Below are positions 1 through 12,987 of a DNA stretch of 64,000 nucleotides, in pieces. Origin of the DNA: Glandiceps talaboti (taxonomy: Eukaryota > Hemichordata > Enteropneusta > Spengelidae); assembly GCF_964340395.1 (NCBI RefSeq), contig NC_135549.1, positions 9,595,842 to 9,659,841 of the forward strand. Reading direction: 5' to 3'. Under the pieces are notes generated by a model that did no database searches, had not been told where the DNA came from, and saw only the letters and a list, made by a program, of their open reading frames with translations. How positions within the stretch are numbered: the first letter of the stretch is position 1; the number at the start of each line of letters is the position of its first letter. The position numbers and the translations under genes are program-made.

Positions 1-201
1 CGACAAAAACACAGAGATACACCGCCAAGACAGAAGACAAGTAGTTGATAAAAGTACACATAGCCACCTGAGCACGCACTCTCATGTGTATTTAAGGATT
101 TACTATATAGAAGTTCATATAGGTTAAGTGGATACTTCAATTTTTATCTTGAATTGGCATTACCTTGACATCAGTTGTTTTTATTTTATATTCTTAACAC
201 C

Positions 202-392
202 TAACTGACTACTGAGAAAATGAGGGTAAATTGCCCCTCTAATAATAAAGATAATACCACAAGTTATTTTGGACATTATTGGTTTTTATTTGTACTCATG
301 TAAGTGACTACTGAGAAAATGCTGGTAAATTAATGTTCCTATAATAAAAATAATACCACAATTTAATTTCAGGATGGTAATGGTTTACTTTC
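202..392. repeat. Tandem duplication, two copies of about 99 bp
   Basis: Copy 1 starts at 202 and copy 2 at 301. Both contain gactactgagaaaatg, then ggtaaatt, an ataataccacaa block and a final attggttt/aatggttt. The copies have diverged by substitutions and small indels. Confidence 0.75.
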
Positions 393-3300
393 TGATAACT
401 ACCAAAGCAAGTATATGATGTTCCTACAACAGAAGCAACTACTAGTAGTAACATTTTCCAATCCACAGCAACATTGATAATTTGCACTTTCCGGTATCAG
501 TCATCAAAGTCCAGTGTATCGACCATTCAATCTGGACACCTTTGATGGTATACATAGCTGTTAGCTAGATCATACATGACCAAGCCTAGCTCTCTACACC
601 AATACATCGTTACTACTAGACATAAACAGCTGCACATCACCTTTAACTATCTAAACTCTTGAGGAGAATGTATGTCATGGGCAGGACTGCAACTATCATA
701 ATATTTATTGAAGCTGATCAATTTATGGCCTAATTTGCCAGAGGTTAAATTAGGTAAAATAACTGAGACATGTATGTTGTACTTGGACCCCAGAAATTCC
801 ATTTGACCGAAGAAATTGGGTTAACTTCAAAAATAGGGTCAGTTATGTTTCAATTCAGGGCATGGCTCATGGCTTTTTTTATAGATGTGACCATGTTCAC
901 ATGGTGACTTTATGCATGTTGTGCCAGAAATGTTTTGATTTCCCCCAAATGCTCTCCCATCATCAGATAATTCAGTTTCTCTTTTGGACAACTATGAAAA
1001 CAAATTTTATCTGAGCTAAAATAGAAATGAAAGGCAATTCAGAAAGGCTGAGCTATCCAGGTCTACCATCTTGAAGGTATGGAATGTGCTTTGTTGATTG
1101 ACCCTTTACATGGATATATACACACAATGTATTATTGGAGAAGATCTGTAGAGAGACATATATTACAAAAGCCTTGACATCAACCATACTATATCCATCC
1201 TCAAAATGTTTCTGACCAATGGTGGATTGAGCAAGAGTCGGATAAGTACAGAAGTATCCATGAAAAATTTTTTAAGACTGAGAGGAGCCATTTGCAATCA
1301 ACTAGATCAAACCTTGACATTGCATGGAGTAGGCAATTATCAGACTGTGAGATCAAAGGAAAAATTTCAAAAACTACTCAACAACAACTTAGCAACCAAA
1401 TAAAGGAGAAAGCTAGGCGTGCTTAACATTCAGGCAGAAATGTAACTATATAATTCATCACTATCTGGATGGAATAATTCAAAATCACCAAATCTTTATT
1501 TGATTAGACTAAACTGGCAGGTATATGTAATTAAACCTGGTTCTTTTCAAATAATATTGATAATAAAATTAGTATTAAAGTTGTCTTGACTTATTACTGA
1601 CATCTTTGAAAGTCATATATGCCCATTGCATTGCTACACATTTACCTGTTGTCAAGTCTTGGGTCAAACAGTAAAGTTTGTCTAGTCCAGAATCTACACA
1701 TTTAGGACATAACAGTACACATTTGTTTACCAAACACAAGTGGTGACATGAGAGCTAGAGACTGGCTCTTGGTTGGACATGTTAGTCCAGACTTTCAATA
1801 TTTACCACACTTGAAATGGTGGACACCTGTCTACTCTTGATGTACACACAGTCCATCTACTTGACAACAGTTACAGACAAGACAATTGTGACTGCGATTT
1901 GTGCACAGAACATGAACTTTATAATTGATCAGTAAATACATTTAAAACAGCTAGACAAAGAGAAGTTTCATCTAGTCATTAGAAACAAACATGCACATGC
2001 ACAAAAGCACTGATAACCAGCCTAACTCAATCCATGCCATCCTATTCAAGTGTGCACAAGTGTAAGATAGCGGCAAATATCAAAGATTACATCTTGAAGT
2101 AAAGAAGCTGAAGTCCTTTCAACGGCTTGATGGGGTCATTAGTCCATTGTTTTACTTTTTATGCTTCAATTTATTATATACATGTACGATACAAATGAAT
2201 GTACAATTGAGCAATAAAATACACTCAAAACGGAAGACCTGCTTCCCTTTTTTTTCCTAGGAAAGGGACAACCAACAGACATCTGTTTTATCAGTAAATG
2301 ATCTAACCTATTCATACAAAGATTAGTATATGGTACAAGTGTTTTTTGAAAACCTCTTGTAGATGACCCCTTTTGACTTCAATACAAGTGTAACACTTGC
2401 ACAAACCTGACAAACATAGGGAATCCATTGTTGACTGGCAGTGATGATATGTCTCTATCATCATACTCTCATTAGCTTATGAACCTAGAGGACTATTAGA
2501 AATGATTGGGAACCATGCTGAGGACAAATGTTTGAATAGATACCAGGGCTTACCGGTGTAAAAACACTTTTTTTTTGTCTTCTAGTGAAAAACAACAAAT
2601 AGTTGTACGATGACAAATCAAGCACTATTCAGAATAATAACTCATGCTTCAGTGCTGTTTTTTCTGAATTGACAAGAACAATTGTACTGAACTTGAGGAT
2701 TGAAGGCAATTGAGAGGTGAGGGTGCGGAGGGCGTGAGAATTTCAGAAAAATAAATGTTTGCAGGCGTTAGCAATGTAAACGCAGCAAGTTTTCACCAGA
2801 TGAAAAGTACTGAACCCTGTTTCTAGAGCTGTTCTACAGGTGGAAGGGATTAGAGAGAGACACACATCATTTACCAACCGTAGGATATCAAAATGCCTGA
2901 CACTCTTCTCTCCTATTCATGTACCTTTCTGCTAAAAGACCATGCTTTGCCTCAGAACACACACAAAGTTTGCATGACATATGAACTTAAAGGACTCATA
3001 AATCAAGAAATGTCTTGATAAATGTAATTCAGTTACGTTATTAAAGTTCTTACCATTGTTTCAACATCTGTGAAATAACTTGGATCATATTAAGATGTTG
3101 TCAACAGAAAGCATCATGCAATGATTGACAAGTTGCCAAAACTTTTGGAATCAATTCATCTTGGAAAGTGAATGTACTGACACATTGAAAACAGTATGAT
3201 TCAAGATCAAACCATATGTTTCCTAAATGACTATGCTTTGAACTCCATCTCATTAATGTGTGATAAGATGATGCTACGCTGACTCTGGTCAGCTTTGGGA

Positions 3301-6300
3301 GCAACCAGTCAAGGACATTGGCTGTACAGTCAAGTAAGCTAAACATGTTGCAAGGGAAAATTTCACAACACCATTTAGGCTTAACTACGTGCAGCACAGC
3401 ACTACAGCAATTTCTCTAATTTATGTTGAAATGATGGGCTCTCGTTCGGTGGAATAATGGTTGGAAAATTTATCACCAAAACCATTAAGGTGGGACAGAA
3501 ACCTTGGCCTGCTTTTGTGGCCATGATTTATTGTGTTAGAAAAACATTATCTTATGTTGTTAGAGTTCAAAGACAAATTTCTCAAAGGCAACAAACATTA
3601 GCTTGTGAAAGAAAGAAAGAATCACTCCACAAACACTGTAAGTAGCTAACTATGTTCTGGAAAGAAGATATCACAGGCCAAGGCCAGTTTTTCTTTTGTG
3701 CCAATGTGTGTACTGTTTATCATCATTTAACACTATGAACATCTCTGCAGCAAACAAGTTAAACAAACAATCACTGTTCATTTTCTGAAAAAATAGTCAA
3801 CAATGTTGTTGGATATCCTGCGGTAGTTTATTCATATTTCAACCGATGTAAGAAAGGAGTGTTATTTGTATATAAGTAAGTGAAGTGATTCTGGAAACTG
3901 ACAAGACATATTGAACATTAGGAGTATTTTGAACTATAAAATGTTTTGTATTGCTAATTTATTCACATTAACATCTCCTATCACATTGCAGTATTTTTTT
4001 TACCTACTTTACACCCCCACCTGTTTTAACTATTTAAAATAGTTTAAAGCTGTTGTAAACAAAAAAGTCATATCCTTTTACTGGTTAGAGTAGACAGCTT
4101 ATGATTAAAAGTCTCTCAATACCAGTAAGTCATGTGATCTTTAGTCAACATTATCAACCAATCACTGAGAAGTCTATGTTAATTAGTTTGTACTTTCAGC
4201 CAATCATATAACAGTATTAAGAGAATAGCACTTCTGAGATGTAAACCAATCAGTATTGAGAGCTGATCATTAGCATAATGAAGAAATGATGGTGGGGGTG
4301 GGGGGAGTTTATCAATCAACGGAGAGGATGACTTCCATAAAGTGCAAATTACCCTTGCTCTAAATCTCGATATTCATTAAGGAAAACAAGTTTACAGAGG
4401 TTATAAACTAACAGTATTGACATGAGACGTAAATGGATACACTTGACAATGACATATGACGTCAATGTCATGCACTTTTAGAGTTTTTACAGATCAATCA
4501 ATCAACACAACTGGGTCATTAGAACTCTGGTTCATGGTCTCTTATTTATAATGAGAGACTACATTTTTGTTTTCTTGGGTCAAATCCAATGGAAAGTGGT
4601 TTAGTGCTGGCATCAATGAAATGTTGTGGTTGGAGAAACACTCTCCAAGTTAGTGAAACCATAGCATAGGATATCCTTCTGGTTGAAAAGTTTGTTGCAC
4701 CCACATACACTCTTTGACTTTTATACCATAAGACACAATGACAAGTAAAGGGTGTAGCTATTTTGAAATCTTTCCAAGGCTGGGAGTGCATTGGCACTGT
4801 TTGTAAAAAGGACTGTGTTCTCATTGTATGCACGTTGACATGGCATATTTGGCAGGTGTAAACTTTCTTTAAATCCCTGGCATCCTTTTACTGTCCTCAG
4901 CTACGTATGTAGGATCTGTACATGTTTCTATGTGTCAACTCACTCCTATAGAAACATCCTTCTCTTTAAGTCCTTCCAGTGACATTTCAATTGATACACG
5001 TTTCCATGATTATTTTCCAACAAAGCTCTAGTCTCTTCAGTTGATGTTTTAGTGAATGATTCCAACCATGACGTGCAAATGTCAAAATGTCAGACACCTG
5101 TGGCATATTCACCTTCTTTTAAAAAAACAGACTTGTTTTTGTACTCAATTATTTCACAGCTTATCCACTGTACTGCACCCAATGTAAAGAACTGGGTGAC
5201 TTGTAATTCTATGAGTCATGATGACCCATTGCACTGATCAAATCAATAGACACTGTGCCTCACATCAATACACATGAGTACATCAAAACACTCTCTATCA
5301 TTTCCCCCTACATTGGACACCATCACATAACACGTACTTCATGAATGAGCTGCCAACTCACTGAAATCTGCAATGTTTTTTCTCAAACTTTCTGATTCTT
5401 AGTAATGCCGATAGGAAGGATACATCAACACTGTGAGACAATGTTTCTACTGATTTAAGTAAATGTATATAAGATGACAAAGTAAAATACAGGGATTTCT
5501 GGTAGATTTTATCTACTTGTCTTTGACTTGGAGTGAAAAGGCTCCTTATGTTACTCACATTTTCCTTGGCCGAGTGAAGAAAAATATTGGGGATTAATAT
5601 CTAATTGTTTACTTGTTAAATGATGGATAATGTCAGTATGATGTTTGATGAAATTAGATACATATTATGAGTGTGGACATGGCTAATAGATACTTGTTCA
5701 ATGGAACACTGCCACTATCTTATGCTTGTGTTTGACTCGGTGTCATTGTAATGTCTGCTACTGTATTGGCATTTGTCCCATAAACCAACTGAATTGTGTC
5801 AAAATACACTCTAGTCCAAACATGGGCTTGGTAAGCAGACACACTTAGAATTACAAGAGGAAATCCCCACAAAATAAGGCATGTTAATTTCATTGACAAA
5901 TCAAGTAGCTATATATATCTGTACACACTTGCATATTCTGTTCATTAACTGTTTTCGCTGTCTTTGATAGCTAGAAGCTTTTATTCATCCAAGTACCGTT
6001 ATACTAATCTTGACTGAAATAGTCAATGCATTTGATACAATAAAAGCAAACAAATTGTAACACGTCTGAAAAGTCCCATAGAAGAAGTGCATAATCGTAC
6101 CAAGAATAGCATTAGACAATTCATGGACAATACATGTAGTTTGTGTGGTTTAAAACTGTCTCTGATGAGATGCTTGGTTTCATTGAAGCAATTCAACACG
6201 CCAGAGTGATCGAATACGGTGTTCTAACACATCTCAGACCAATATTGTTTTCAGAATGATATGCATTGACAGGTGTCTTTCACTTTGTCAAACCATACCC

Positions 6301-8892
6301 CTAGGCTTGTACAAAGCGCTGCTGCTACTAATGGAGCTGTACACATGCTACGTATTCCATTCCCCTTATTATGAATGACATCTGGATTTAATTAATCTGA
6401 CAAGCCTCTGGCCCATCGACTACTTAATTCACAAACACAGCTTAATTTCTCACAAGAAACCAAGTTTCTTGTCACATGTCAGTTTTTGCAAATCATAATA
6501 TTTGTATCCTTTTACTAATATTTGTTGTTTCTATTGGTGTGTGTGTTTGTTAATTGGTCTGCTGCAGGAGATAATCCCAAATCGGTGAAAAAGAAAGTGT
6601 CTAAGTTTTAGGGGTATTTCACTTGATGTAAAAAGAGTGGAATTCCAAGCAATTGTTATCCGTCCTCGGAGTTGACACCTTCAGAGATATCAAAATGCCA
6701 ATCACAACTACTGCCTTTCTAGGCGTCTCAGTTTGAGTCAAGGTAACAAATGCCAGCCAAAGGCAATGATCACTCTAATACGTGTATTGATAGTATGGTG
6801 ATTTCCACATGTAATCCCTAAGGCAAGTCAGATTCAAGCATTTAGTCTGTCTTTTTTTAACTTTATCACTAGCTACTATGTGTTATGCAAATTATGTTGA
6901 ATGTGTTTCTCAGAAATCAAATTTCTTTTGGAGGTGAGAAATACTACCAAAAATTAGCCTTCACTTATTGACTTTTTAAATTGTGTTTTCTGTTACTTAT
7001 CCATATCCAAATGTTTTTATTTGGTCCTTAGTTGAGAAGAAAAATGTTTTTTTCATGTTAGAGTAAAACTACTTTGCTCTAAGAGGAGGTCTGAAATAAT
7101 TAAATTTTTGAGGTGTTGAAAAGGGTAAGAGACACTAAGCTGCAAGAAGAATGTTAGGAATGAGTTGAATTATCCGTCTCTGTGTCTGTCTGGGTGATTT
7201 ACCTGTAGGCAATTATGATGTCTACCATTACTCACAATTCTTGTCTCCCCTTTGTGTCTACAGGTCTTATCCCTATTTGGTATACTCTTAATTACCCTAG
7301 GATTAATTGATTTCTAAAGATTAAAAACAACAACAATAAGATGAGAAAGTCTTCCATAGGTCAATTCATACCCTAATCAATTAGTTATCTTAAATACTAT
7401 ATTTGTCTCTACATGTATCTAGTTTGTAATTGCACTGAACACCTGTCCTATTATGCCGAATGTAACGTTTTATACTGTGAGATCACAATGAGAGTCACGC
7501 TTACAGGGTTCTTTTCAAACTAAGGTAATAAACATGAAATCGAAGTTTAAGTAATCGAAACTCTGCTTCTCATCTTGTAAATGCATGACTCATGTGTAAT
7601 CGATATGTTTCATTTAAATAATATGCAAGCCACTTCTGTTCTCATATATGAGACATATAAGATGTTTCAAACGAAATTTCAAGTTTGGCGCTAGAAACGA
7701 TAAGGCCCATTGCAGTGAAAACAGTGTGAATAAGTCTGTGTAGTACATATATATGGTATGAGGTGTGTAAAAGAGAAGAGAAACTTAGAGTACACTCAAG
7801 AAGTTAGCAAGTAGTACTCCAATTGTAATTTATGAGACCTGATCTCAACGTTAATGAGCTGGGCAGGAAAAGTTACACCCATCTGTCTCTTTGGTGAACT
7901 TTACAAGAACCCTTCTTTGTATTCACACAAAAAAATGCTACAGACATCAAGAAAGGGCATTAACAGTTACTTTAAAACTATCTATAATTTCACTTTACTT
8001 TAGTATGATTGGTATTTTTCTAATGAAAGAGAGAGTTTTTAAGTTGAGGGTGAAAATAATACAAAACTAGTAAGTCATCATGTAGTATTGGATAGGTTAA
8101 CAGAAAATTTTGGTACGTCACAAAAATGGAATTTGTTTGTGTGATGTCAGTAGTTCATCAAATTGGTTCACAATGTGACGCATTACTGGAGACTAAATCT
8201 ATACAAACTGGATCCAAATTCATAGAATCTCATTACACAATACACAAAGATTTATCAGCTTGTTGTTTGAATTACTTCATATCTACAATGAGTCTGTATT
8301 TTGTACCGAGTTCATTTCATTTCAGCTACGTACGTTGTGTTTGTTGAAGTTGATGTCCTTCACATTTAGGATAAAGTATACTGTATACGATTGAATATAT
8401 GATTATGTTGATTTGTTATGGTGGCTGCATTTAATTACTAATAAACTGGTAACTTTTCACTGACAACAGGAAATGTGTCTCTTTCCACACTTGGAAATGA
8501 TATGTGGAATGAACTTCGATGAACTACATGACAATAAAATATGTCAGTTATTTTTCAAATCATCTTGGAAGGTCACCTTTATCTGTGTTACATTCTGTGT
8601 TCACTTTCTTACGAATTCTATAGATTGTCTCTGTCTGGTGTGATAGCTTATAATGCCTACATTTAACAGTTTTAACAGACCCCAGAATCAAACTTTAGTC
8701 AGTCACAATTTTGACCATGTTACTGGTGTTAACTTTTACGGCTCAAAGGGTTACACTATAGCTGAAAAGTGTCTTCATTTTGTCATAACTTGGATTCTAT
8801 TTTCTATGATCACAGATACTGAAAGCCTTGGAGAAAGTACACTTCATAGATATCACATTTTAGTTGAAAAACAACAAAATATAGATAAATTT

Positions 8893-8942
8893 CTCGCAGA
8901 TCTGCAGTATTTCAGAGTAGATCTACTGTATTTCAGAGTATA
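8893..8942. repeat. Short tandem duplication of about 25 bp
   Basis: The block agatctgcagtatttcagag is followed at once by agatctactgtatttcagag, differing at few bases. It has no coding meaning that I can see. Confidence 0.6.
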
Positions 8943-9260
8943 TACATATATCAGCTTTCTTTTCCTAGTATGAAGTATACATTTCTTCTGACTAGAACAC
9001 CTAACTACTTCTGCTAAAGGCAAGTTTTCATGTTGAACGGTAGTGAAAACAGTAGCTGTATACATAAAAATAAATCAGTTGTTTTCAAAGGAAGTATTCC
9101 CGACTTTTCTTGACCTTCCATTAAGTTTTGCCCTTATTCTATTTCACAAATTAGCCCCTTTTGCCAATTTCACTTTGTACTCCTGGTTTTGTGCCAGCAG
9201 AAAAGGTGAGGCCTCGCAAAAAATAAATGAGTTCTGTATTCATCACCACTCCTATGTACA

Positions 9261-9530
9261 TGCAAGCATTTTCACAATTTATAACATGTATTCAGGCCAA
9301 TCTTATGCACTAAGAATCTGCTCTGCTTTGCTTGGGTATGCCGTGTGAAAATTTGCCAGGTTTCATTTTTCTTCCAAGACAACTTCCCGAATCACCACAT
9401 GTAAGCATTCACAGTTTACAGCTTGTACTAAGGCCAATCTCATACCTAAAGAATTTTCTTTGTTATGCCCAGCTAAAATCAGTCACTGAGAAGATCTTTT
9501 TCCTCTGCAAGAACTTCCTGAATCATAATT
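9261..9530. repeat. Tandem duplication, two diverged copies of about 135 bp
   Basis: Copy 1 (about 9261-9395) and copy 2 (about 9400-9530) share, in order, aagcattttcacaatttata/aagcattcacagtttaca, a gccaatctt/gccaatctc block, a tttgcttgggtatgcc/tttgttatgcccagc block, and caacttcccgaatca/gaacttcctgaatca. Open frames crossing it are not genes. Confidence 0.7.
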
Positions 9531-9677
9531 AATAAGAGTCTTCGATTTAAAAGTAAATACTCCAATGTCTATGACTTCAACTCTCATCATATAAAACTTT
9601 GATTCTGACAGCTGTTAAGGATACACTAAAACCAACAAATTCATAACCTAATACGTTCTATAGGATAACACATAACA

Positions 9678-9738
9678 TGTTAATTAAAAGAAATGTGTAC
9701 TATAAATGTTAATTCACAAGAAATCTGTACTATAAATA
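9678..9738. repeat. Short tandem duplication of about 35 bp
   Basis: Two adjacent copies of a block running gttaatt, a variable part, agaaat, then tgtactataaat are seen, with a few changes. Confidence 0.6.
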
Positions 9739-12525
9739 CACAAATCAGACTTTTATTTGTGGCTATAAAGCATATTGTGAGCAAGTGCTTAATGAAATAA
9801 ATTTCACCTGTCCTTTTCTTCTCACACTGTCTGTCTCTTTGTATGTCATCACCAATGCTTTATTTGACACGATACATAAATAATTATCATCGGTCAGAGT
9901 CCTCTTCGTGGAAATCAGAAACGCGTGTCATCCTACTACGTCAATAAAGTGTTGAACAGCAAAAAAGTGCAAGTATTATACCAACAACAGGAACAACAAA
10001 TCTCTCTTGTTTACTTCACAGTTTCCTGTATGTCTTCATATAAACACACGTGAGAGTGAATCTCTTAATAATCTCATCTTTAATGTTGGTATTGGTGTCA
10101 TGAGTCACCCTCCTGTCTACTTTGGCTTACCACATTGACCAAGATACATTTTGAGTCTCTGCACACCTCTATGAGACATACATGTATTTGCTGCATATAT
10201 AGGGAAGTCTCTTCACACCCCTTCACATCCCTTAGCCACAAAGGCAAGCCTGCACAATGTCCCTAGCACACACCACCTTTCAGGCTCCTAAATACAAGGG
10301 TACCACTTCCTGAACAGACACAGGTACCAACTGCTACTCATCACTGACTGTACACATCTATTACATGAATCCCGTGATCCAGATGAACTGACCCTATGAC
10401 CTCAGACAAATCACCTGACCTTCACTCTTAGCTATCTAATCCATCACATAGAGTATTTCCATTGGATTTTTGGCAAACCCAGCATTGTGTGATAGTTTCT
10501 TTGGTTTCAATTATGTGGTTACCTCACATTGTGTTGTCTTCCTTCCACGTATATAGAGTGGGGGATCATGTCTCAAATGATTTATAAATGGGGTCAAAAT
10601 CATGTTAATCATTTCTCGCATGTTAACCTTTACTTCACATTGACAGTACGTTTTGGACAAAAGTTTTGGATGGTGCCGTAAAAAGAGGCTGTGGTTTGAG
10701 ACGATGTTACAGCTACATAATCTTGGTTCATAGCTTACAGTACAAATCATACAATGTACCAAGATAAGCCAATATCATGGATTGGATACAAAAACAGTAC
10801 TGAACCAATTTTCATACCTTAGCCTTTGTTCTAGCCTGTCTAATTGCTGGTCCTGTGGTTCTATCAACAGTCATTCACTTTTCACACTATGAAGTAAATG
10901 AGTATAAGCAGACAAGTTACCTTGGTACATGAAGCCAAAACAATTAACAAAGAGCTGATGTATAGACAACAGTCTGAACAAATGACTCCATCAAGACTGT
11001 CACCTCACATAATAAACCTTACAAGGTGACACCAGAGTAACTTTCACTTGTACAGACAATTTACATCATTATTTGGTAGTGTCATGTCAACATTGTAAAT
11101 ACACATGTGAAGCCAGCTCCACCAAACATGTCTTACTGTTTCCTGTGAAGTATTCAATACAGTCCTGTAAATTGCTGTTTTGTGCCATCAACACAAACAT
11201 GATAATAGACAAGAGGAAGCCCATTGATGTACATTTCCTCTACAGATAGTAATACACAATAAAGTACCTCCCAAAATGTCAATGACTGCAGTCTTTTCAG
11301 CAACCTCTTTTGAGTTCATTTTCTGAAAATGAGTGTGGTTATCTATCAATTATAAGGATGTCAGAGACTATTAACTTTGATATGGGTCACATCTCTCTAA
11401 CAGAAAGACATGCGGGGTTTATCATTAGGACATCATCTTTTGTGTTATTCTCATTATCTTCAGCTCTAAGGAAACACGCTTCAGTGAAACAATTTTGTGA
11501 TATTATCAAGCTATTTATTCGATCTAGAGAAATGATAACCCTTTTTACTGATCTGTAAACCCCAAAAATCAAAGTTTTTCACTGTATAAGAATGACACAT
11601 ATGCCAATACAGGTCTCCGTTTAAAAATGACTCCAGTCAGAGATAAGGTGCACATCTGTATGTTTTCTGCATGTAAAAGTCAGACACAGATGTAAGTCAT
11701 CTAATTGAAAACACTCGGATTATATTAAACACAGGATATAGTCCGGAAACTACTGGAGCTGCTTTCTTTGTGTTAAACTCACAAAGGCACTGATAAGAAC
11801 CAGTAATTTTGTTTTCTACCTCAACAAGCAGTGGAAATTATGAATGGAGAACCCCTATGGTGTTTGAATGAAATGATCCCTCTAAACAAAACAGAGCATG
11901 AAATTCAGGGATAGAAGATATATGTATGGATGATTTCCTTATGTCAGATTCTTTGTGTTTACATAGAGCATAACCACCTGTTAGTTCAGCCAAAGATTGA
12001 TATTAGAGAGTGGGTGTACTTGTATGTAAAAGATACATCAATCAGTTAACACATGGTTAAGATTCCTGTTGCTCCCAGCTTATAAAACAAACTGAGTTTC
12101 AAGTGGCCATAGGGTTATCTTTGAAGTACATATCCAACAGTGGCCTTTTCAATTGTAACTATTGTTTAAAACAAGACAGCCATAACATCTCAGTTTCCCC
12201 GATGAAATCAGTTACATTGGCACTAGGTCTTGGAATCAGTCATCTGTGGTGGTGGTAGCCAGTCAAGCATATTGGCAGCAGTTCCATGCACAGCAAGATG
12301 TGGGATAACCCAACCGAACACAAGCAAGGAAATTAGAGAAGTCAATCCGATTAATCAAAACAAACCAACAGACTGAATTAATTAATTGGAATCCACCTAC
12401 ATACACAGAAATTTGAAACTTTTCAAGTACTCAAAAGTTCCTGTGCAGCAATCTCAATCGACAAAATATGCATATGCTTTTATAATTACTGACGTTACAT
12501 AATTACTAACAACCCCTTGAATATT

Positions 12526-12684
12526 ACTACTGCTGACATCAGACCATGGACGAACGGAACCTGTTACAAACACAGGGAAAGTAAACAATTGACTTGGATT
12601 AATAACACTTGGCTCAGCAGGTTGGAACAGCAGAGACTTGTATTACTCAGCATGGTTTGACAAGAACAGTTTTGATAAGAACAG
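12526..12684. repeat. Dispersed repeat: single arm of the MITE seen at 31.2-31.6 kb
   Basis: The sequence from tgctgacatcagac through cctgttacaaac, agtaaacaa, taataacacttggctcagca, gttggaaca, gagacttgtatta to gataagaacag matches each arm of the palindromic element at 31216-31585, in the orientation of its left arm. A second arm is not found next to it, so this looks like a truncated or half element. A short open frame at 12638-12868 starts inside it and is not treated as a gene. Confidence 0.75.
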
Positions 12685-12877
12685 TCTGATATCCTGCTGT
12701 TGTATTTGCATGTGGCTATTGCATTTGAGCCAGGTATTCATCAGACAAGCATGGCTAATTATTATTACTCCATTGTTCTCATTGTTAATTATCAGCTTTA
12801 ATACCACTGCTAGTGTGGAACTAATACCTCAACACCCAACTCTACACCCAACTGTGTTGGAATTGTGATACTTCAGG

Positions 12878-12987
12878 TATCACAACACCCCCCACTATGT
12901 GTTGCAAGTATGGTACATGGTACTATCACAACACCCCACTATGTGTTGCAACTATGATAGGACATATCACAACACCCCACTATGTGG
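12878..12987. repeat. Minisatellite, about 2.5 units of 41-46 bp
   Basis: The block tatcacaacaccccactatg begins at 12878, 12924 and 12965; the first two units continue with tgttgcaa and a short variable stretch. A related caacacccaactctacacccaac stretch lies just upstream. Confidence 0.75.

Noticed and set aside
3101-3397. A 98-codon minus-strand open frame
   Set aside because: It starts from a GTG rather than an ATG, has no domain I recognise and no splice or promoter support; chance or a decayed repeat is as likely.
4546-4833. A 95-codon minus-strand open frame
   Set aside because: No recognisable motif and composition like the surrounding non-coding DNA.
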